From: Actinocrinis sp046724665
GTDB lineage: Bacteria > Actinomycetota > Actinomycetes > Streptomycetales > Catenulisporaceae
Length of the DNA stretch: 47,101 nucleotides
NCBI GenBank assembly: GCA_046724665.1
Contig: JBKOWZ010000012.1
Location: forward strand, 1-47,101
Reading direction: 5' to 3'
Under the pieces are notes generated by a model. The model was not told where the DNA came from and ran no database searches. It worked only from the letters and a program-made list of their open reading frames with translations. The position numbers and the translations under genes are program-made. The number at the start of each line of letters is the position of its first letter. Position 1 is the first letter of the stretch. Of the stretch, positions 42,569 to 47,101 are shown piece after piece.

Positions 42569-42605
42569 GGTGGCTCCCTGTTTGTTGCCGGATCCTCTTC
42601 GATGC

Positions 42606-43439
42606 CTACAGGCGGCTGAGCACGTCGCGCAGCAGGATGCCCATACGCGCCGCCGACGCGTTACCGGTCTCGATGACCTCCTGCGCACTGAGCGGCTGCC
42701 CTGTCATCCCGGCGGCCATGTTGGTCACCAAGGAGATGCCCAAGACCTCCGCTCCGGCCTCACGCACCGCGATGGCCTCAAGTGCCGTGGACATGCCCAC
42801 CAGATCCGCGCCGAGGGTACGCACCATCCGGATCTCGGCCGGTGTCTCGTAGTGCGGTCCGGTGAGCTGCACGTAGACGCCCTCGGCGAGGGTGGGCTCG
42901 ACCTCCTTGCACAGCGCGCGCAGCCGCGCCGAGTAGAGGTCCGTCAGGTCAACGAAGTTCGCGCCGACGATCGGCGAGGTGCCGGTCAGGTTCAGATGGT
43001 CGCTGATCAGCACCGGCTGCCCCACCGAGTAGGCAGGATTCACGCCGCCGCAGCCGTTGGTCAGCACGACCGTCGCACACCCCGCCGCCACGGCCGTGCG
43101 TACGCCGTGCACGACGCGCGTTACGCCGTGCCCTTCGTAGTAGTGCGTGCGGCCGAGGAAGATCAGCGCCCGCTTGCCTGATCCGGGCAGCCGCACGGAC
43201 CTGACCTTCCCGGCGTGCCCGATCGCCGCCGCCGCCGTGAATCCCGGCAGCTCCGTGACCGGGAACTCGTGCTCGACCAGCTCGCCGAGCGCGTCGGCCG
43301 CGGGCACCCAGCCCGAGCCGAGGACCAGCGCGACATCGGGCGTGCCGCCGATCCTGGCGATCAGCGCCTTCGCCGCGTCTCGCGCGGCCTCGTACGGGTC
43401 GGTGCTTGTCTCGGAACCAGTCCGCGTCTCAGTCGTCAC
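42606..43439 (-). CDS. Purine nucleoside phosphorylase
   Basis: It phosphorolyses inosine and guanosine and their deoxy forms to base and (deoxy)ribose 1-phosphate. The 277-residue product belongs to the trimeric PNP type: VALVLGSGWVPAADALG, FLGRTHYYEGHGVTRVVHGVR, VVLTNGCGGVNPAYSVGQPVLISDHLNLTG, GVYVQLTGPHYETPAEIRMVRTLGADLVGMST and LGISLVTNMAAGM. Its product fits the mutase downstream, and its substrate fits the adenosine deaminase at 29064. GTG 43439 overlaps the MFS stop by four bases, and TATCGT seven bases upstream also predicts a leaderless start. Confidence 0.94.
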   Translation of the reverse strand: MTTETRTGSETSTDPYEAARDAAKALIARIGGTPDVALVLGSGWVPAADALGELVEHEFPVTELPGFTAAAAIGHAGKVRSVRLPGSGKRALIFLGRTHYYEGHGVTRVVHGVRTAVAAGCATVVLTNGCGGVNPAYSVGQPVLISDHLNLTGTSPIVGANFVDLTDLYSARLRALCKEVEPTLAEGVYVQLTGPHYETPAEIRMVRTLGADLVGMSTALEAIAVREAGAEVLGISLVTNMAAGMTGQPLSAQEVIETGNASAARMGILLRDVLSRL

Positions 43440-44773
43440 GCATCAGACGATATAGCCGCGGCCGGCAGCACGCCCTGCGCGGTCGGCAGAGCGGGGCTCG
43501 GCGCGCTCACCGTTACCGCGGTGGTCGCCGGTACCGGGGTGGCCGCCACCGGGGTGTCGTCGGCGTGCCGGGTGCGGATGTCGCGCGAGAGCAGCGTCAG
43601 TCCGCATGCCGCCAGGATCACCGCGGCCGCGGCGTACTGCGTCGCGGACACGCCGATCGCCGACGCGATCGGACCGGCGAGCAGCGCCCCGACCGGCATC
43701 GACATCACCGAGCCTAGGACGTCGTACGCGGAGACGCGGGCCAGCTTGTCCGCGGGGATGTAACGCGCCATCACCACGTTCCACTGCACCATCATCGTCT
43801 CGATCGCGATCCCGACGCCGAGGCTGGCGACGCAGATCAGCCACACCGGCCACAGCATCGCCAGCGCGAGCGACGGCAGCGCGATCGTTCCGCCGATCGT
43901 CGCGACGAACAGCATCGGCCGCTTCGGCGAGTAACGCAGCGCGATGAACCCGCCGACGATCAGCCCGATCGACTCGAAGGCCATGATCGTGCCCCAGGCG
44001 GCCGGTCCGCCCAGGTGCGCGGCGGCCACGGCCGGGCCGAGCACGCTGAACGAGCCGTACCAGCACATCAGGACCACCGAGTACTCCAGCACGATGCCCC
44101 AGAGCCAGGTGTGCGAGCGGAACTCGTCCCAGCCCTCGCGCAGCTCGCTGAAGATGCCGGGATGGTGCTCGCGCTCGGTCGCGGCGGCCCGGATCAGCAG
44201 GTTGGGCGCCACCGCGGCGGACATGCCGATCGCGTCGGCGACCAGGGCCCACCCCGGCCCGACCGCCGCGACCAGGAAGCCCGCCGCCGCCGCGCCGCCC
44301 ATCATCGCGCCGTTCATGGCGAGTCGGCTGATCGCGTTCGCCTGCTGGAGCTCCGAGTCGGGCACCAGTTTGGGCAGCAGCGCCTGCGAGGCCGGGTAGA
44401 AGATCGCGACCGCGGTACCCGTGCCCGCCTCCAGCACGATCATCTGCCACAGCTGCGCGTTTTGCGTCAGCACGAGCAGTCCCAGCATGCCCTCGCAGAC
44501 GGCGACCAGGAAGTTGGCGAACGCGATGACGTACTGCGGCGGAATCCGGTCCGCGAGCACCCCGCCGAGCGGCGCGAACACCAGGTTCGGCGCGATCTGC
44601 GCGGCGAGCACGTACGACAGGTCCGCGGTCGAGCCGGTGTTCGCGAGCACCGCGAAGGACACGCCGACAGCGGAGAACGCGAAGGCCGACGGCGCCAGGA
44701 AGCGGTCGGCGAGCAGCAGCCGGAAATCCCGGTAGCGCAGGACGCCAAGGCGACTCGATATCGACGTTGACAT
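43436..44773 (-). CDS. MFS transporter, EntS/MFS_3-like exporter
   Basis: A 445-residue membrane protein with about 12 helices, beginning RYRDFRLLLADRFLAPSAFAF. It has the MFS loop motif GGVLADRIPPQYVI after the second helix and the MFS_3 block EAGTGTAVAIFYPASQALLPKLV, QQANAISRLAMNGAMMGGAAAAGFLVA. A C-terminal cytoplasmic tail of about 50 residues is rich in Ala, Pro and Thr. Relatives export siderophores or drugs; the substrate is unknown. ATG 44773 starts the conserved part, with GGGGAG 11 bases upstream. The frame extends to 44890 without similarity. It overlaps pnp by four bases and diverges from lpdA. Confidence 0.87.
   Translation of the reverse strand: MSTSISSRLGVLRYRDFRLLLADRFLAPSAFAFSAVGVSFAVLANTGSTADLSYVLAAQIAPNLVFAPLGGVLADRIPPQYVIAFANFLVAVCEGMLGLLVLTQNAQLWQMIVLEAGTGTAVAIFYPASQALLPKLVPDSELQQANAISRLAMNGAMMGGAAAAGFLVAAVGPGWALVADAIGMSAAVAPNLLIRAAATEREHHPGIFSELREGWDEFRSHTWLWGIVLEYSVVLMCWYGSFSVLGPAVAAAHLGGPAAWGTIMAFESIGLIVGGFIALRYSPKRPMLFVATIGGTIALPSLALAMLWPVWLICVASLGVGIAIETMMVQWNVVMARYIPADKLARVSAYDVLGSVMSMPVGALLAGPIASAIGVSATQYAAAAVILAACGLTLLSRDIRTRHADDTPVAATPVPATTAVTVSAPSPALPTAQGVLPAAAISSDA
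43440..43452 (-). promoter_or_regulatory. Candidate leaderless promoter of the PNP gene, inside the MFS 3' end
   Basis: On the minus strand TATCGT is followed by CTGATGC and GTG. The hexamer lies in the last codons of the MFS gene. The GTGA overlap allows coupled translation as an alternative. Confidence 0.45.
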
Positions 44774-44892
44774 GGCTATCCCGCTCCCCGGAAGGTTATC
44801 TCCTCGACGGTATCCGAGCCCTCCGACAACGCGCCAACGCATTTCCTTCCGGCCACGGCCGGGCCGCGACGAGGCCGGTAGCTGGGACAAAT

Positions 44893-44904
44893 TAGACTTG
44901 CCGC
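44893..44904 (+). promoter_or_regulatory. Candidate leaderless promoter of lpdA
   Basis: TAGACT (44893-44898), then TGCCGC, then GTG 44905. It is a strict TANNNT match; no ribosome-binding site is visible. Confidence 0.55.
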
Positions 44905-46302
44905 GTGACGAGCATCGCGATCATCGGCGGCGGACCCGGCGGCTACGAGGCGGCGTTGGTGGCCGCCCGGCTCGGCGCGGAGGTGACCGTCGTCGATCGC
45001 GACGGCATCGGCGGCGCGGCGGTGCTGACCGACTGCGTGCCGTCCAAGACGCTGATCGCGACCGCGGACGTGATGACCACGTTCGAAGACGCCCCCGAGC
45101 TCGGTGTCCTGGTCGGCGAGGGTGGCGTGGACTGCGTGACCGGCGTGGACCTCGCCCGCGTCAACGCGCGGGTCAAGGCGCTGGCCGTCAAGCAGTCGCA
45201 GGACATCGCCGAGGGCTTGGCCAAGGCCGGTGTCACGGTCCTGCGCGGGGCCGGGCGGCTGGCCGACGGCGGCGCGACGGTCGAGGTGACGGCCGCCGAC
45301 GGCAGCGCCGCGACGAAGGTCACCGCCGACGCCGTGATCGTCGCGACCGGGGCGCGTCCGCGCGAACTGCCCTCGGCGCGGCCGGACGGCGAGTGCATCC
45401 TGACGTGGACTCAGCTCTACGACCTCGAGGAGCTGCCCGAGGACCTGATCGTCGTCGGCTCGGGTGTGACCGGCGCGGAGTTCGCCGGCGCGTATCAGGC
45501 ACTCGGCTCGCAGGTCACGCTGGTCTCCTCGCGCGACCGGGTGCTGCCCGGAGAGGATCAGGACGCGGCGGCAGTGCTTGAGGAGGTCTTCCAGCGGCGC
45601 GGCATGCGCGTGCTCAGCCGCTCGCGAGCGGCTTCGGCGGTGCGCGACGGCGATCGCGTCACGGTGACGCTTGAGGACGGCCGGACGGTGCAGGGCACGC
45701 ACTGCCTCATGGCGGTTGGTTCGTTACCGAACACCGAGCATCTCGGCCTGAAGGCGGCAGGGGTGCAGACGACGCCCTCAGGGCACATCGTCGTGGACCG
45801 AGTGTCGCGTACGACGGCAGCCGGCGTATACGCGGCCGGAGACTGCACCGGCGTGCTGCCGTTGGCCTCGGTCGCGGCGATGCAGGGGCGCATCGCGGTG
45901 TATCACGCCATGGGTGAGGCAGTCTGGCCGATAAACCTCAAGCGCGTCTCGTCCAACATCTTCACCGCTCCGGAGATCGCCACGGTCGGCCGCACCACCT
46001 TCAACGCGGAGAACGACGACCCGAAGTTCGACGTGGTCAAGCTGCCGCTGGACACCAACCCACGCGCCAAGATGATCGGCTTCCACGACGGCTTCGTGAA
46101 GCTTTACGCACGTCCGGGCTCGGGTACCGTCCTCGGCGGCGTCATCGTCTCGCCGCGAGCGAGCGAGCTGATCCACTCGGTGGCGCTGGCCGTTGACCTG
46201 CACCTGACGGTGGATCAGGTCGCCTCGGTCTTCACGGTGTACCCGTCGCTGTCGGGGTCGATCGCCGAGGCGGCCCGCCGCCTGCACAAGGAAGAGGACT
46301 GA
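44905..46302 (+). CDS. lpdA: LpdA-type flavoprotein NAD(P)H:quinone reductase
   Basis: A 465-residue member of the pyridine nucleotide-disulfide reductase family. The FAD motif is IAIIGGGPGGYEAALVAARLG, a second nucleotide motif is DLIVVGSGVTGAEFAGAYQALG, and the FAD block is AAGVYAAGDCTGVLPLASVA. The redox disulfide is broken: the usual CLNVGC is AVLTDC, with Ala39 in place of the first Cys and only Cys44 kept. The C-terminal HPTLSE motif is YPSLSG, so the catalytic His and Glu are also gone. This matches M. tuberculosis LpdA (Rv3303c), a quinone reductase, and not dihydrolipoamide dehydrogenase. GTG 44905 appears leaderless. Confidence 0.93.
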   Translation: MTSIAIIGGGPGGYEAALVAARLGAEVTVVDRDGIGGAAVLTDCVPSKTLIATADVMTTFEDAPELGVLVGEGGVDCVTGVDLARVNARVKALAVKQSQDIAEGLAKAGVTVLRGAGRLADGGATVEVTAADGSAATKVTADAVIVATGARPRELPSARPDGECILTWTQLYDLEELPEDLIVVGSGVTGAEFAGAYQALGSQVTLVSSRDRVLPGEDQDAAAVLEEVFQRRGMRVLSRSRAASAVRDGDRVTVTLEDGRTVQGTHCLMAVGSLPNTEHLGLKAAGVQTTPSGHIVVDRVSRTTAAGVYAAGDCTGVLPLASVAAMQGRIAVYHAMGEAVWPINLKRVSSNIFTAPEIATVGRTTFNAENDDPKFDVVKLPLDTNPRAKMIGFHDGFVKLYARPGSGTVLGGVIVSPRASELIHSVALAVDLHLTVDQVASVFTVYPSLSGSIAEAARRLHKEED

Positions 46303-46307
46303 ACCCT

Positions 46308-46358
46308 CTCAGTCCTTGAATCAGCTGAGCCCTTGAATCGGCTCAGTCCTTGATCTCG
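46308..46358. repeat. 17-bp tandem repeat derived from the carboxylase gene's 3' end
   Basis: CTCAGTCCTTGAATCAG (46308), CTGAGCCCTTGAATCGG (46325) and CTCAGTCCTTGATCTCG (46342) lie head to tail. The third copy contains the carboxylase stop codon (complement of TCA at 46343-46345) and its final Lys-Asp codons. CTGAGCC (46325) with GGCTCAG (46340) can form a 7-bp hairpin that may act as terminator between the convergent genes. Confidence 0.8.
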
Positions 46359-47101
46359 CAGAGCACGGCTCCGGCGCTCACGCTGGCGCCGACCTGCGCG
46401 GACAGGGAGACGATGGTGCCGGCCTTGTGCGCGGTCAGCGGCTGCTCCATCTTCATCGCCTCGAGGACGACGACCAGGTCGCCGGCCTCGACGGTGGCAC
46501 CGTCCTCGACGGCGACCTTGACGATCGTGCCCTGCATCGGGGAGGTCAGGGAGTCGCCGGAGGCGGCCGAACCGCTGCCGCCGCCCCCGCGCTTGCGGGC
46601 CTTGGCGGCCGCACCAGGAGCACCGGGAGCACTGCCGCCGGCGGCCAGACCGGCGGGCAGGGAGACCTCGAGCCGGCGGCCGCCCACCTCGACGACGACG
46701 GTCTGCCGCGGCGCCTGCTCCTCGTGCTCGGCCGGCGCGGCGTCGTAGGGCGGGACCTGGTTGTCCCACGCGGTCTCGATCCAGCGGGTGTGCACGCTGA
46801 ACGGCTCGCTGGTGAACGCCTCGTCGCGGACGACGGCGCGGTGGAACGGGATCACCGTCGGCATGCCCTCGACGACCAGCTCGTCGAGCGCCCGGCGGGA
46901 GCGCTCGAGCGCCTCCGCACGGGTCGCGCCGGTGACGATCAGCTTGGCGAGCATCGAGTCGAAGGCGCCGGCGACCTCGCCGCCGGTCTCGACGCCGGAG
47001 TCCCAGCGCACACCCGGGCCCTGCGGGATCTCCAGCCGCTGCACCGGGCCGGGGGCGGGCATGAAGTTGCGTCCGGCGTCCTCGGCGTTGATGCGGAACT
47101 C
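46343..47101 (-). CDS. Acyl-CoA carboxylase alpha subunit (biotin carboxylase + biotin carrier), 3' part
   Basis: Only the C-terminal 252 residues are in the window; the reading frame continues past the right edge (EFRINAEDAGRNF enters at 47101). Visible are the end of the biotin carboxylase domain (GAFDSMLAKLIVTGATRAEALERSRRALDE, a typical C-terminal segment), a linker rich in Ala, Gly and Pro, and a biotin carrier domain with the biotinylated Lys in VLEAMKMEQPLTAHKAG. This architecture is the AccA2/AccA3 type of acetyl/propionyl-CoA carboxylase in actinobacteria, making malonyl- or methylmalonyl-CoA with a separate beta subunit. It is convergent with lpdA across a 40-base gap. Confidence 0.94.
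   Translation of the reverse strand, partial: EFRINAEDAGRNFMPAPGPVQRLEIPQGPGVRWDSGVETGGEVAGAFDSMLAKLIVTGATRAEALERSRRALDELVVEGMPTVIPFHRAVVRDEAFTSEPFSVHTRWIETAWDNQVPPYDAAPAEHEEQAPRQTVVVEVGGRRLEVSLPAGLAAGGSAPGAPGAAAKARKRGGGGSGSAASGDSLTSPMQGTIVKVAVEDGATVEAGDLVVVLEAMKMEQPLTAHKAGTIVSLSAQVGASVSAGAVLCEIKD

Overview
The window is chromosomal DNA of a high-GC actinobacterium. Gene content and order closely follow, from memory, the Streptomyces coelicolor interval from purN/purH (about SCO4813) to lpd/accA2 (about SCO4921). Related orders such as Catenulisporales fit equally well; the genus cannot be fixed from sequence alone. Most of it is conserved housekeeping sequence. There is no integrated phage, complete IS, CRISPR array, tRNA or rRNA.

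Region 1 (1-13.3 kb), central metabolism: purN-purH flanked by two small Pro-rich membrane proteins, then folD, glgB on the opposite strand, a small Cys-motif protein, a LapA-like protein, a DUF3017 protein, icd, mdh and a DUF885 metallopeptidase-like gene. Region 2 (13.3-21.7 kb): an Lrp/AsnC regulator divergent from a CorC/HlyC-type CBS membrane protein, trpS-ligT, a YihY protein, an OsmC protein, a methylmalonyl-CoA-mutase-type large subunit and an M20 amidohydrolase.

Region 3 (22-30.2 kb) is a nucleoside import and salvage cluster: BMP-family lipoprotein, double-ATPase ABC protein, two permeases, cytidine deaminase, thymidine phosphorylase and adenosine deaminase. The pathway resumes at 37.5-43.4 kb with deoC, two aldehyde dehydrogenase genes, a PGM2-like phospho-sugar mutase and purine nucleoside phosphorylase. 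Together these genes could import nucleosides, deaminate and phosphorolyse them, isomerise the pentose 1-phosphate, cleave deoxyribose 5-phosphate and oxidise the acetaldehyde. Embedded between the two halves (30.2-34.2 kb) is the AfsQ signalling locus: response regulator, histidine kinase and lipoprotein on one strand, with sigQ divergent. The window ends with an MFS exporter, lpdA (flavoprotein NAD(P)H dehydrogenase) and the 3' part of an acyl-CoA carboxylase alpha subunit.

The most unusual observations are these. (1) A 162-bp MITE-like element with perfect 21-bp terminal inverted repeats and a 3-bp target duplication sits in frame at the start of the AfsQ-locus lipoprotein gene; removing it restores a textbook lipoprotein signal peptide and a GTGA overlap with afsQ2. 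(2) A degenerate array of about fifteen 20-bp repeats lies in an 835-bp gene-free region. (3) At least 13 genes have a -10-like hexamer 6-7 nt before the start codon, which predicts leaderless mRNAs. (4) An aldehyde dehydrogenase paralogue lacks its whole catalytic domain. (5) GlgB has a C-terminal extension encoded antisense to folD.
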